This document shows, one piece after another, positions 41,794 to 50,760 of a stretch of 64,000 nucleotides of DNA (the stretch's first letter is position 1; the number at the start of each line of letters is the position of its first letter). The stretch covers positions 1 through 64,000 of the forward strand of contig CAWDIJ010000017.1 in NCBI GenBank assembly GCA_963802375.1, in the 5' to 3' direction. A model generated the notes under the pieces. That model ran no database searches and was not told the DNA's origin. It saw only the letters and a list, made by a program, of their open reading frames with translations. The translations under genes and the position numbers were made by a program. This DNA is from JACDAN01 sp963802375. Its GTDB lineage: Bacteria > Actinomycetota > Thermoleophilia > Gaiellales > Gaiellaceae.

Positions 41794-43332
41794 TCAATGC
41801 CGGAAGTGGCGGCGGCCGGTGAAGACCATCGCGCCGCCGGCGGCCTGCACGGCTGCGACGACCTCCTCGTCCCGCTTGGCGCCGCCCGGCTGAATGATCG
41901 CCGTGATGCCGGCTTTCAGCGCCGCCTCGGCCCCGTCCGCGAACGGGATGAATGCGTCCGAGGCCAGTACCGCGCCCGTGAGATCATGGCCGTGCTCCCG
42001 TGCCTTTTCGACCGCGATTCGCGCGGAGTCCACGCGGCTGGTCTGCCCGCCGCCGATCCCGAGGGTCTGGAGGTCCTTCGCGAGCACGATCGCGTTCGAC
42101 GACACGTGCTTAACGACCCGCCACGCGAAGAGCAGATCGCCCCAAACCGCCTCGCTCGCCTCGCCGCACACGAGCTTCATGCCGCTGCGGTCGTCGACCT
42201 CACGGTCGCCGTCCTGCACGAGCAGCCCGCCGATCACGCGCTTGTAGTCCCGCTCGCCGAGGTCAGCTCGCCGGCGCTCATGGTCGCGAAGGATGCGGAT
42301 CGCGGGCTTCGCGCGGAGCGTCTCCAGCGCGCCGTCCTCGTACTCGGGCGCGATCACGACCTCGATGAAGCGCTCCGCGAGCTCGCCCGCCAACTTCGGC
42401 GTCACCGGCCGGTTGAGCGCCAGCACCATCCCGTACGCGGAGACCGGGTCGGCGTCGTGGGCACGGCGGAACGCCTCCTCGATGGAGTGCGAGATCGCGA
42501 CGCCGGCCGGATTCGCGTGCTTGACGACCACCACGGCAGGCAGCTGGAACTCGCCGAGCAGCCGCCGGGCGGCGGAGAGGTCGTTCAGGTTGTTGAAGGA
42601 GAGCTGCTTCCCGTGCAGCTGGTCGACCCGGGAGAGGAGATGCCGTCGCGCGCCTTCCTCCGCGTAGTAGGCAGCGCGCTGGTGCGGATTCTCGCCGTAC
42701 GAGAGGTCGGCGACCTTCGCGAAGCTCGGGATGAACCGGTCGGGGAACGCCTCGCGCCCCATGAACCAACTCGCGATCGCCGTCTCGTACGCCGCGGTCG
42801 TCGCAAACGCCTCGGCCGCCAGGCGCCGCCGGGTGTCCGCGGAGAGCCGACGCGTCGCGCGCAGCTCCTCGAGGATCTCCGGGTAGCGCTTGGGCGAGCA
42901 GACCGGCGCGACGTGGGCGAAGTTCTTCGCGGCCGCCCGGAGCATCGACGGCCCGCCGATGTCGATCATCTCGACCGCGTCCACTTCCGTCACTCCGTGG
43001 CGCGCCACGATCTGCGTGAAGGGGTAGAAGCCGACGCAAACCAGGTCGAACGGCTCGATCCCGTGGTCGTCGAGTGCCGCCAGGTCGTCCGGATGGTCGC
43101 GCCGGGCCAGGATCGCCGCGTGAATCCGCGGGTGGAGCGTCTTGACGCGGCCGCCGAGCATCTCGGGGATCTCGGTCAGCTCCTCGACGGGCGTCGCGTG
43201 GATGCCGCTCTCAGCGAGATGCTCGGCAGTGCCGCCGCTCGCGACCAGGTCGACGCCGAGCTCCTGGAGACCCTGCGCGAACTCGACCAGCCCAGTCTTG
43301 TCCCAGGCGGACAGGAGGGCGCGCCGGATCAC
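41794..43332 (-). CDS. purH: Bifunctional AICAR formyltransferase/IMP cyclohydrolase
   Basis: The 512-residue enzyme performs the last two steps of IMP synthesis. The N-terminal IMP cyclohydrolase domain (1-195) starts IRRALLSAWDKTGLVEFAQG with VASGGTAEHLAESG and GRVKTLHPRIHAAILARRD; the formyltransferase domain (200-512) has YGENPHQRAAYYAE, KQLSFNNLNDL, VVVKHANPAGVA (catalytic Lys-His) and SDAFIPFADGAEAA. GTG 43332 overlaps the purN stop (GTGA), fixing the start and implying coupling. Confidence 0.96.
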   Translation of the reverse strand: MIRRALLSAWDKTGLVEFAQGLQELGVDLVASGGTAEHLAESGIHATPVEELTEIPEMLGGRVKTLHPRIHAAILARRDHPDDLAALDDHGIEPFDLVCVGFYPFTQIVARHGVTEVDAVEMIDIGGPSMLRAAAKNFAHVAPVCSPKRYPEILEELRATRRLSADTRRRLAAEAFATTAAYETAIASWFMGREAFPDRFIPSFAKVADLSYGENPHQRAAYYAEEGARRHLLSRVDQLHGKQLSFNNLNDLSAARRLLGEFQLPAVVVVKHANPAGVAISHSIEEAFRRAHDADPVSAYGMVLALNRPVTPKLAGELAERFIEVVIAPEYEDGALETLRAKPAIRILRDHERRRADLGERDYKRVIGGLLVQDGDREVDDRSGMKLVCGEASEAVWGDLLFAWRVVKHVSSNAIVLAKDLQTLGIGGGQTSRVDSARIAVEKAREHGHDLTGAVLASDAFIPFADGAEAALKAGITAIIQPGGAKRDEEVVAAVQAAGGAMVFTGRRHFRH

Positions 43333-43868
43333 TCGATCAGGCCGCGGACGGTCTCGGGCAGCAGCCTGTGCTCGACCGCCTGGACGCGGGCGCGCAGGCT
43401 CTCGACCGTGTCGTCCTCGCGCACCGGCACCGGCTCGGCGACGATCACCGCGCCGGTGTCGACGCCCTCGTCGACGTAGTGGACCGTCGCCGCGGTCTGG
43501 CGCACACCTGCAGCGAGCACGTCCTCGATCGGATGCGCGCCGGGAAACTCCGGTAGCGGCGCCGAATGGGTGTTCACGATCCGGCCCTCGAAGCGGTCGA
43601 GGAACGACTTGCGCAGAAGGTGCATGTAGCCGGCGCAGACGACGAAGGTCGCGCCATTCTCCTCGAGCCAGCGGCCCATCGCGTCGTCCCGCTCCTCGCG
43701 ATCTTTGTACCTGTCCAGATCGAACACCTTTGCGGGGATCCTGGCCGCTCGAGCCCGCTCCAGTGCTCGCGCGCCGGGCTTGTTGCATGCAACACAAGCG
43801 ACTGGGAGGCCGGCGTCGAGCAGTGCCTGGAGGTTCGTGCCCTCACCGGAGACGAGGACGCCGATCAC
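43329..43868 (-). CDS. purN: Phosphoribosylglycinamide formyltransferase
   Basis: The 179-residue enzyme transfers the formyl group from 10-formyl-THF to GAR. It begins IGVLVSGEGTNLQALLDAGL (phosphate loop) and has the catalytic triad region VCAGYMHLLRKSFLDRFEGR, then NTHSAPLPEFPGAHPIED (Asn and His) and HYVDEGVDTGAVIVAEPVPV (Asp). GTG 43868 overlaps the purM stop and its own stop overlaps purH, so three pur genes are tightly coupled. Confidence 0.95.
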   Translation of the reverse strand: MIGVLVSGEGTNLQALLDAGLPVACVACNKPGARALERARAARIPAKVFDLDRYKDREERDDAMGRWLEENGATFVVCAGYMHLLRKSFLDRFEGRIVNTHSAPLPEFPGAHPIEDVLAAGVRQTAATVHYVDEGVDTGAVIVAEPVPVREDDTVESLRARVQAVEHRLLPETVRGLIE

Positions 43869-44759
43869 GCCGCGACGATCCGCCCGATCACCTGGCGGTC
43901 GGCCGGTTCCGGCACGACGGCGCAGAAGCCGATGCCGAGGTTGAAGACGCGCCGCAGCTCGTCTTCCTCGACGTGCCGCGCGAGCCACTGGAAGACAGGT
44001 GGACGCTCCCAGCTCTCCCAGTCGACTTCTGCGCGGAGCCCGGGCGGCACGATTCGGCCCAGGTTGCCCTCGACCCCACCGCCGGTGATGTGCGCAAGGC
44101 CGTGGGCGCCGTCCAATGCGCGAACGTCGTCGAGGTAGAGCCGCGTCGGCGCGAGCAGGTCGTCGCCGGCGTAGTCCTCCTCCTCGAGCACCCGCCGGAC
44201 GAGCGTGAAGCCGTTTGCGTGGACCCCGGCGGAGGGGAAGCCGACGACCACGTCGCCCTCACGGATCGCCGAGCCGTCGACGAGCCGGTTCCGCTCGACG
44301 ATCCCGACGCAGGTGCCCGCGAAGTCGAGCTCTGAGTCCCGGTAGATGCCGGGCAGCTCCGCCGTCTCGCCGCCAAGCAGTGCGACGCGTGCATTCCGGC
44401 AGACCTCGGCGGCGCCGTCGACCAGCTCGGCCACCTCGTCCAGCTCGATCCGGTTCGCGGCTACGTAGTCGAGGAGGAAGAGCGGGGTCGGCGCCGGTGG
44501 TCAGCACGTCGTTGATGCAGTGCGCCGCGAGATCGGCGCCGCACGCCCGAAGCGCTCCCCGCTCGCGCGCCAGGATCAGCTTCGTCCCGACGCCGTCGGT
44601 CGACGCGGCGAGCAGTCGACCGTCTTCCAGCGGGAAGAGCCCGGCGAAGGCGCCGAAGCCGGCGGCCCCGGTGGACTCGACGGCCGCCCGCAGCCGGTCG
44701 ACGACCGAATCGGCGGTCGCGAGGGACACTCCGGCGGCCGCGTACGTCTGTTCCTCCAC
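43865..44759 (-). CDS. purM: Phosphoribosylformylglycinamidine cyclo-ligase, broken by a one-base frameshift
   Basis: The AIR synthetase sequence lies in two frames. The N-terminal part (YAAAGVSLATADSVVDRLRA, LLAASTDGVGTKLILARERG, HCINDVLTTGADP) leaves the correct frame near 44484-44487, where a run of C (GACCCCGCTC on the minus strand) has one base too many; removing it gives PLFLLDYVAANRIELDEVAE and joins perfectly to the C-terminal part (ALLGGETAELPGIY, VGFPSAGVHANGFTLVRRVL, HITGGGVEGNLGRI). Total length is 298 codons plus one base, normal for PurM apart from a short tail. Because purM is normally essential and the flanking pur genes look intact, an error in a homopolymer is the likeliest cause. 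Confidence 0.88.
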
Positions 44760-44787
44760 CTGTGGGGCGAGTCTAATAGGGAGAGCG

Positions 44788-45609
44788 ATGACGGCCCTCA
44801 CCGCACTTCTGCCGCTCGCGGTAGTCGCGGTCATGTACTGGCGGCGGGCGCGGACGCTCTCCGCCCGCGGCGCGCCGGTTCCCGCGTGGCGGCGGGCCAG
44901 CTTCGCGCTGGGGATCACGCTCGCGGCGACCGCGCAACTGATGCCGCTCGAGGACGAGCTCTTCTTCGTCCACATGCTGCAGCATGTCCTGCTCGGCGAC
45001 CTCGCTGCGCTCGCGTTCGTGCTCGGGTTGACCGGGCCGCTGCTCAGACCGATCCTCGCCGTGCCGTGGCTCGCGCCGCTTCGCCACCTCGCGCACCCGC
45101 TCGTGGCCCTGCCGCTGTGGGCGGTCAGCCTCTACCTCTGGCACCTCCCACCGCTCTACGAGGCCGCGGTCGAGCACAGCGCCGTCCACGCGCTCGAGCA
45201 CCTCTCCTTCTTCACGACGGGCGTGCTGATGTGGGCCGCCGTCGTCGAGGTGCTGCCCGGGCCGGAGTGGTTCGGCACGGGGTGGAAGTTCGGCTATGTC
45301 GCCGTCGTCCGGCTGCTGGAGACCGCGCTCGGAAACGTGTTCATCTGGTCGGGCGACGTGATCTACGGCGTCTACGACCACGGCGAAGAGCACTTCGGGA
45401 TCGGGGGGATCCAGGATCAGGGTCTCGCGGGCACGATCATGATGGTCGAAGGCTCATTCGTGACGATCGGTGCCCTCGCGTGGCTCTTTCTCAAGCTGGC
45501 GCACGAGGGCGAGCTGCGGCAGCGGCTGCTCGAGGAAGGGCTCGACCCGCGCGCAGTGCGTCGGGCAGTCCGGTACGGGCGCGGGGAGGAGCTGGAATCC
45601 GCCCGCTGA
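44788..45609 (+). CDS. CtaG/Caa3-type cytochrome c oxidase assembly factor-like membrane protein
   Basis: The 273-residue protein has six to seven membrane helices and the conserved His pattern of the CtaG_Caa3 family: FFVHMLQHVLLGDLAALAFV, SLYLWHLPPLYEAAVEHSAV, ALEHLSFFTTGVLMWAAVVE and YGVYDHGEEHFGIGGIQDQG. In Bacillus CtaG supports copper insertion into caa3 oxidase. No oxidase subunit is in the window. ATG 44788 follows AGGGAGAG; the long upstream frame is antisense to purM. It interrupts the minus-strand pur genes on the opposite strand. Confidence 0.85.
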   Translation: MTALTALLPLAVVAVMYWRRARTLSARGAPVPAWRRASFALGITLAATAQLMPLEDELFFVHMLQHVLLGDLAALAFVLGLTGPLLRPILAVPWLAPLRHLAHPLVALPLWAVSLYLWHLPPLYEAAVEHSAVHALEHLSFFTTGVLMWAAVVEVLPGPEWFGTGWKFGYVAVVRLLETALGNVFIWSGDVIYGVYDHGEEHFGIGGIQDQGLAGTIMMVEGSFVTIGALAWLFLKLAHEGELRQRLLEEGLDPRAVRRAVRYGRGEELESAR

Positions 45610-45641
45610 ACATGCGAGGAAAGTCGCCCGAAAGGAGCACT

Positions 45642-45905
45642 ATGTCCACGCCAGACCAGCCGACGCAGCAGCATGCGCCGCCACCACCACGTTCGCAGGG
45701 GATGACGATCGACGTGGCGCGGCTGCCGATTCCCGGCAACGCCGAGTTCGCGCTCTACCTCCTCGCGCTGATCGTCGCCTGGCTCGTTGTCTGGATCTCC
45801 GACGTGCTCGACACCGGGTCGTGGTTCCAGTTCTTCCTCTTCACGACGATCGCGTACATCCTCTCGCGCGGGATCGCCAAGGCGAGCCGCGTGCTCGAGC
45901 AGTAG
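45642..45905 (+). CDS. Small two-helix membrane protein
   Basis: The 87-residue product has a Pro/Gln-rich cytoplasmic start (TPDQPTQQHAPPPPRSQGMT) and two membrane helices (FALYLLALIVAWLVVWIS and FQFFLFTTIAYILSRGIA). ATG 45642 is preceded by AAAGGAG. It lies 32 bp after the ctaG-like gene, so it may be an accessory subunit in the same assembly or oxidase context; this is inference only. A terminator follows at 45919. Confidence 0.75.
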   Translation: MSTPDQPTQQHAPPPPRSQGMTIDVARLPIPGNAEFALYLLALIVAWLVVWISDVLDTGSWFQFFLFTTIAYILSRGIAKASRVLEQ

Positions 45906-45918
45906 CCGCTCGCCTCCG

Positions 45919-45944
45919 CTGGGGGAACCTCCCGGTTCCCCCAG
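45919..45944. terminator. Hairpin between convergent genes
   Basis: CTGGGGGAACC and GGTTCCCCCAG form a perfect 11-bp stem with loop TCCC, between the small membrane gene (plus) and purF (minus). It could serve both strands. Confidence 0.7.
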
Positions 45945-45978
45945 ACCCCCTCCACTGATCCGCTTCGCGGACGAGCCG

Positions 45979-47355
45979 CTACACCGCGGCTGGTTCGAAC
46001 CGGAGCTTCGCGAGTGTCCGGCCCGTGGGGACGCGGGTCGGGTACTTGCGCGTGAAACAGGCCCGGCAGAACTCGTTGTCCGGCCGCCGCGTCGCCGCCT
46101 GGACGGCCTCGAGCGACAGGTGGGCGAGCGAGGTCGCGCCGATCTCCTGCCGGGTCTCCTCGATCGTCCGGCCGGATGCGACGAGCTGGTCGTCGTCGCC
46201 GAAGTCGATTCCGTAGAAGCACGGCGAGATGATCGGCGGCGACGAGACGCGGACATGCACCTCGGTGGCGCCGCCGTCGAAGAGCATGGCCACGAGCTGG
46301 CGCATCGTCGTCCCTCGGACGATCGAGTCGTCGACGACCACCACGCGCTTGCCGTCGACCTCCTCCAGCGGGTTGAACTTCAGCTTGATCCCCTGCTCGC
46401 GGAGCCCCTGGTCCGGCTGGATGAACGTGCGACCGACGTAGCGGTTCTTGATCAGCCCTTCGTTGAAGGGGATGCCGGAGGCGCGGGCGAAGCCGATCGC
46501 CGCCGGTGTGCCCGAATCGGGCACCGGCATGACGAGATCGGCTTCGACGGGAGCTTCCGCCGCGAGCCGCTCGCCCATCCGCACGCGCGCCTGGTGGACC
46601 TCGACGCCCTCGAGCCGGGAATCCGGCCGAGCCAGGTAGATGAACTCGAACAGGCACAGGCTCTGGGAGGGGTGGGCGACCTGCTCCGTGCGGAGCTCGT
46701 CGTCCACGACCACCAGCTCGCCGGGCTCGAGCTCGCGGACCGGCTCGGCACCGACCAGGTCGAGCGCGCAGCTCTCCGACGCGAGCACCCAATCGTCGCC
46801 GAGGCTGCCCACGACGAGCGGACGGAACCCGTACGGGTCACGGAAGCCGACGAGCTTCCCCTCGGTGAGGGCGACGACGGTCGTCGCGCCGTCCACGCGC
46901 TCGAGCGTGTGGGCGATCGCCTCGGGAAGCGGGGCAGGGTCGTTCCCGATCAGCGCGGCGATCACCTCGGAGTCGGAGCTCGAGCCGAGCCGCACGCCCT
47001 CCGCCTCGAGCTCCACGCGGAGCTCCTCGGCGTTGGTCAGGTTGCCGTTGTGGCCGAGGGCGACGGTTCGCGCCCGTCCGTGGTGGACGAGCGGCTGCGC
47101 GTTCGCCCAGCGCGTCGAGCCCGTCGTCGAGTAGCGCGTGTGGCCGATCGCAAGCTGGCCGTCGAGACCGTGGAGCGTCTGCTCGGAGAAGACCTGCGCG
47201 ACCAGCCCCATGTCGCGGACGACGGTCAGACGGCCCTCGTCGGACACCGCGATCCCTGCCGACTCCTGGCCGCGGTGCTGGAGTGCGAAGAGCCCGAAGT
47301 AGGAGACGCGGGCGACGTCGCGCTCAGGCGCCCGGATGCCGAAGAGCCCGCACAT
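45979..47355 (-). CDS. purF: Amidophosphoribosyltransferase
   Basis: The 458-residue enzyme makes phosphoribosylamine from PRPP and glutamine, the first committed purine step. It starts MCGLFGIRAPE with the nucleophile Cys2 exposed after Met removal, so no propeptide is present. GQLAIGHTRYSTTGSTRWAN and LGHNGNLTNAEELR belong to the Ntn glutaminase domain; RVVVVDDSIVRGTTMRQLVA is the PRPP loop. Late Cys residues (ISPCFYGIDF and EFCRACFTRKYP) match the iron-sulfur ligand region of Bacillus-type PurF. Starts immediately after the purL stop (no gap). Confidence 0.96.
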   Translation of the reverse strand: MCGLFGIRAPERDVARVSYFGLFALQHRGQESAGIAVSDEGRLTVVRDMGLVAQVFSEQTLHGLDGQLAIGHTRYSTTGSTRWANAQPLVHHGRARTVALGHNGNLTNAEELRVELEAEGVRLGSSSDSEVIAALIGNDPAPLPEAIAHTLERVDGATTVVALTEGKLVGFRDPYGFRPLVVGSLGDDWVLASESCALDLVGAEPVRELEPGELVVVDDELRTEQVAHPSQSLCLFEFIYLARPDSRLEGVEVHQARVRMGERLAAEAPVEADLVMPVPDSGTPAAIGFARASGIPFNEGLIKNRYVGRTFIQPDQGLREQGIKLKFNPLEEVDGKRVVVVDDSIVRGTTMRQLVAMLFDGGATEVHVRVSSPPIISPCFYGIDFGDDDQLVASGRTIEETRQEIGATSLAHLSLEAVQAATRRPDNEFCRACFTRKYPTRVPTGRTLAKLRFEPAAV

Positions 47356-49254
47356 CTAGACGGTGCCCACCTCCTCCGCGAACTCGGGCACGTGGTCGCC
47401 GGCGAGGACGAAGCGAACGGTGTCGGGATCGGCGATGTCCAGATCGGTCTCGACATCGGACCATTCCGCCATCTCCCGAAGCGCCAGGTCGAGCCCGCCG
47501 TCCGAGACGTCGTGGGCTAGCGAAAGCGCCCCAGCCGCGCGCCAAACGAGCCCGATCAGCTCGTGCTCCTGCCCCAGGTCGAGCTCTGCAAGTAACACAG
47601 TGTTACTTGCTCCCCGAACCACGCTGACCGTGTCCCCTCGCCGCCAGCCGCGCGGGACAAGGCGGACGTCCGGGACGAGGCCGACGCAGCCGACGACCGG
47701 GGTGGGTGGGATCGAGCGTCCGTCGGTGTCGTTGTAGAGGGACACGTTGCCGCTGACAACCGGGATGCCGAGCGCCTCCGCGGCTTGTGCGATGCCCTCG
47801 ACGGCCTGCTCGAGCTCCCAGCCGATCTCGGGCTTCTCGGGGTTGCCGAAGTTCAGGCAGTCCGTCAGGCCGATGGGCTCGCCGCCGACGCACGCGACGT
47901 TGCGCGCCGCGTCGAGCACGGCAAGCGCGCCGGCGCGCCAAGGATCCCGCTCGCCGACGGGAGGCCCGTCGAGGGAGACGGCGAGACCGCGGTTCCCGTC
48001 CAGCCGGAGTACGGCGGCGTCCAGCCCGGGGCGCCGAACGGTCCGCGAGCCGACGAGCTGGTCGTACCGCTCGTAGATCCAGCCGCGGCTCGTCAGGTTC
48101 GAGTCCGCGACCGGCGCGGGCGGTGTCGGGGCCGGCCGGCTCTCGACCCGGTAGCGAGGGCACTCGTCCGTGAGGAGGCTTGCGGGGATCGCGCCGACGA
48201 GCTCGCCCTCGTGGAATGCACGCAGTTCACCCGTGTCGGTCACCTCTCCGATGACCGCGTGAGCCAGCTCCCACTTTTCGCAGATTGCCACGACTTGCTC
48301 GAGGCGATCTGCGAGGCAGACGGCGACCATCCGCTCCTGGCTCTCGGAGACCATGATCTCCCAGGCCTCCATCTCCTCCTCGCGAAGCGGAACCCGGTCG
48401 AGGTCGACGTCGACGCCGGCGCCGTCGCGCGCCATCTCGGCCAACGACGACGCGAGCCCGGCCGCGCCGCAGTCCTGCAGCGACTCCACGAGCCCGCGCT
48501 CCACGAGCTCGAGGCTCGACTCGATCAGCTTCTTGCCGGTGAACGGATCGCCGATCTGGACGGTCGGCCGCTTGTCCGCATCCTCCTCCCCCAACTCGGC
48601 GCTCGCGAGGACGCTGGCGCCGCCGATCCCGTCCCGGCCCGTCGTCGCCCCGTAGAGGACGACCAGGCCGCCGGTCAGGGTCGCTTTCGCGCGGGTCAGG
48701 CGGTCGACCGGCAGCAGCCCGACGCACATCGCGTTCACGAGGCAGTTCCCGGAGTAGGCCTCGTCGAAGACCGCCTCGCCGCCGACCGTCGGAACTCCGA
48801 CGCAGTTCCCGTAGTGGCCGATCCCCTCGACCGCGCGCTCGAGCATCCAGCCCGGCGCGCCGAACCTGAGCCCGTCGAGCAGCGCGATGGGTCGGGCGCC
48901 CATCGCGATCACGTCGCGGAGGATCCCGCCCACACCGGTCGCAGCGCCCTGGAACGGCTCGACCGCGGACGGATGGTTGTGACTTTCGACCTTGAAGGCG
49001 ACTGCCAGCCCGGCGCCGAGGTCGAGCACGCCCGCGTTCTCCCCAGGCCCCTGGAGCACGCGCTCGCCGGAGGAGGGCAGCCGCTTCAGCAGCAGCGCGG
49101 AGTGCTTGTAGCCGCAGTGCTCAGACCAGAGCAGCGAGAACACTGCGAGCTCGAAGTCGTTGGGATCGCGCTCCAGCAGTTCGCGGATTCGCTCGAACTC
49201 GCCGTCCGTGAGCCCGAGGGCGCGGTGGAGAGGCTGTTCAACGACCCGCGTCAG
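47356..49254 (-). CDS. purL: Phosphoribosylformylglycinamidine synthase, small-PurL type
   Basis: The enzyme subunit has FSLLWSEHCGYKHSALLLKR (active-site His), SGERVLQGPGENAGVLDLG, KVESHNHPSAVEPFQGAATG, DCLNFGNPEKPEIGWELEQA and SGNVSLYNDTDGRSIPPTPV. Coding similarity clearly continues upstream of the GTG at 49143 (EQPLHRALGLTDGEFERIRE precedes it), but no ATG, GTG or TTG exists there; CTG 49254 (read LTRVVEQPL) is the best candidate, giving 632 residues. That is about 100 fewer than Bacillus PurL, mainly from a short C-terminal end. PurS and PurQ partners are not in the window. Confidence 0.92.
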   Translation of the reverse strand: MTRVVEQPLHRALGLTDGEFERIRELLERDPNDFELAVFSLLWSEHCGYKHSALLLKRLPSSGERVLQGPGENAGVLDLGAGLAVAFKVESHNHPSAVEPFQGAATGVGGILRDVIAMGARPIALLDGLRFGAPGWMLERAVEGIGHYGNCVGVPTVGGEAVFDEAYSGNCLVNAMCVGLLPVDRLTRAKATLTGGLVVLYGATTGRDGIGGASVLASAELGEEDADKRPTVQIGDPFTGKKLIESSLELVERGLVESLQDCGAAGLASSLAEMARDGAGVDVDLDRVPLREEEMEAWEIMVSESQERMVAVCLADRLEQVVAICEKWELAHAVIGEVTDTGELRAFHEGELVGAIPASLLTDECPRYRVESRPAPTPPAPVADSNLTSRGWIYERYDQLVGSRTVRRPGLDAAVLRLDGNRGLAVSLDGPPVGERDPWRAGALAVLDAARNVACVGGEPIGLTDCLNFGNPEKPEIGWELEQAVEGIAQAAEALGIPVVSGNVSLYNDTDGRSIPPTPVVGCVGLVPDVRLVPRGWRRGDTVSVVRGASNTVLLAELDLGQEHELIGLVWRAAGALSLAHDVSDGGLDLALREMAEWSDVETDLDIADPDTVRFVLAGDHVPEFAEEVGTV

Positions 49255-49298
49255 GGAGTTGAGAATAGTCGTTCGAGCGGACGCGTTACCTTGAAGCA

Positions 49299-50211
49299 GT
49301 GAGCCGCGGATACGTCCCTCTCCTCCTGGTCCTCGCCCTGATCTGGGGCTCGTCGTTCATGTTCATCGAGATCGCGATCGACGATCTCTCGCCCGCCGCG
49401 ACCATGACGGGCCGCCTGCTCTTTGCGTCGGCGGCGCTCGGAGCCGTCCTCGTCGCGAAGCGCGGCTTCCGGCAGGCGGTGCGCTGCGTCCGCGACTTCG
49501 GTTGGGCCGGCGTCGTGCTCGGCGTGATCAGCACCGCCCTGCCCTTCTGGCTGATCGCCTGGGGCCAGACCAGGATCGACTCCGGGAATCGCCGCGATCG
49601 GGAACGCGTCTATGCCGATCTTCGTCGCGCTCCTCGCGATGAGGTTCGCGCGACACGAGCGCGTCACCGGCCTGCGGGCGTTCGGGCTCGTCCTCGGCAT
49701 CCTCGGCGTCGGCGTGCTCGTCGGCGTCGACCCCCAGGGCGGCTGGGCCGGCGCGATCGGGACGCTCGCCGTCATCCTGGCCTCGATCTCCTACGCCGCC
49801 GGCTCGCTCTACAGCCAGCACAAGCTCGGAGACTCGTCGGGGCTGCTCGTCTCGACCGCATCCGTGCTCTGGGGAACCGTGGCGATCCTGCCGTTCGGGA
49901 TCGCGCAGGGACCCGGGGGCGTTCCCAGCTGGGAGGCGATCGTCTCGGTCGCGGTGCTCGGCCTGCTCGGGACGGCGCTCGGGCTGATGATGTACCTCCG
50001 GCTGCTCGCGGACTACGGCTCCGCGAGAGGGAGCCTCGTCGTCTACCTGCTTCCCGTTGTCGCGCTGTTCTACGGGGCGGTCTTCCTCGACGAGCCCCTG
50101 CGGATCACGGCGCTCGTCGGTCTTGCACTGATCCTCGCCGGGGTCGCGATCGCCTCCGGGCTCGTCCGGCCGCTCCGTCGCCAGCAGCCCGTGCCCGCGC
50201 CGACTCCTTGA
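49299..50211 (+). CDS. EamA/DMT-family transporter, broken by a one-base frameshift
   Basis: Ten membrane helices of the drug/metabolite transporter family are encoded, but in two frames. The first (MSRGYVPLLLVLALIWGSSF, then GVISTALPFWLIAWGQTRID) ends at about 49584-49588, where GGGAATC has one base too many; with it removed the protein continues GIAAIGNASMPIFVALLAMR and AGSLYSQHKLGD into the second frame. The length is 304 codons plus one base, normal for the family. The substrate is unknown. GTG 49299 lies 44 bp from the divergent purL. The acetyltransferase overlaps its stop. Confidence 0.85.
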
Positions 50212-50744
50212 TCGTCGAAGGCGACGGCCTGCGACTGCGCCGGGCGACCGACGAGGACCTGGACTTCATCGTCGGGCTCCTGAACGAGGAGAACACGGCG
50301 CCGTTCCTCGCCGCCTCCCGCTCGCGCGACCGGGCCGGCGTGCTCGAGGACGTGAACGCCTCGACGGAGGAGCCGGGCGACTCCGGCCTGTTCATCATCG
50401 AGGTCCCAAACGGCGACGCCTGGGCCAGCGCCGGGATGTTGGAGTTCTCGCTCGAGAACCGCCGGAGCAGGATCGCGCGCCTGGGCGGCCTGGCGATCCA
50501 TCCGGACTACCGCGGCCGCCGGCTCTCGGACGAGGCGGCGCGCCTCTTCCAGCGCCACCTGATCTTCGACCTCGGCTTCCATCGGCTCCAGCTCGAGTGT
50601 TACGGCTTCAACGAGCGCGCCATCCGCCACGCCGAGCGCTCCGGCTTCGTCCGCGAAGGCGTGAAGCGCAAGGCCTACCTGCGCCACGGCGAGTGGGTCG
50701 ACGCTGTCCTCTTCGGCCTTGTCCGGGAGGACCTGGAGGGCTGA
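50208..50744 (+). CDS. GNAT N-acetyltransferase, RimJ/RimL-like
   Basis: The 178-residue protein has LRLRRATDEDLDFIVGLLNE at its start, IARLGGLAIHPDYRGRRLSD (acetyl-CoA loop), and FDLGFHRLQLECYGFNERAI then RHAERSGFVREGVKRKAYLR, the common pattern of RimJ/RimL-type acetyltransferases that modify N-termini or small molecules. TTG 50208 overlaps the transporter stop (TTGA), so coupled translation is likely. Confidence 0.86.
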   Translation: MIVEGDGLRLRRATDEDLDFIVGLLNEENTAPFLAASRSRDRAGVLEDVNASTEEPGDSGLFIIEVPNGDAWASAGMLEFSLENRRSRIARLGGLAIHPDYRGRRLSDEAARLFQRHLIFDLGFHRLQLECYGFNERAIRHAERSGFVREGVKRKAYLRHGEWVDAVLFGLVREDLEG

Positions 50745-50760
50745 ACCTAGTCTCTAGGCG

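Noticed and set aside
43333..43797. N-terminal extension of PurH to a 667-residue protein
   Set aside because: The extension is a shadow of purN; GTG 43332 with its GTGA overlap and the first conserved strand fix the true start.
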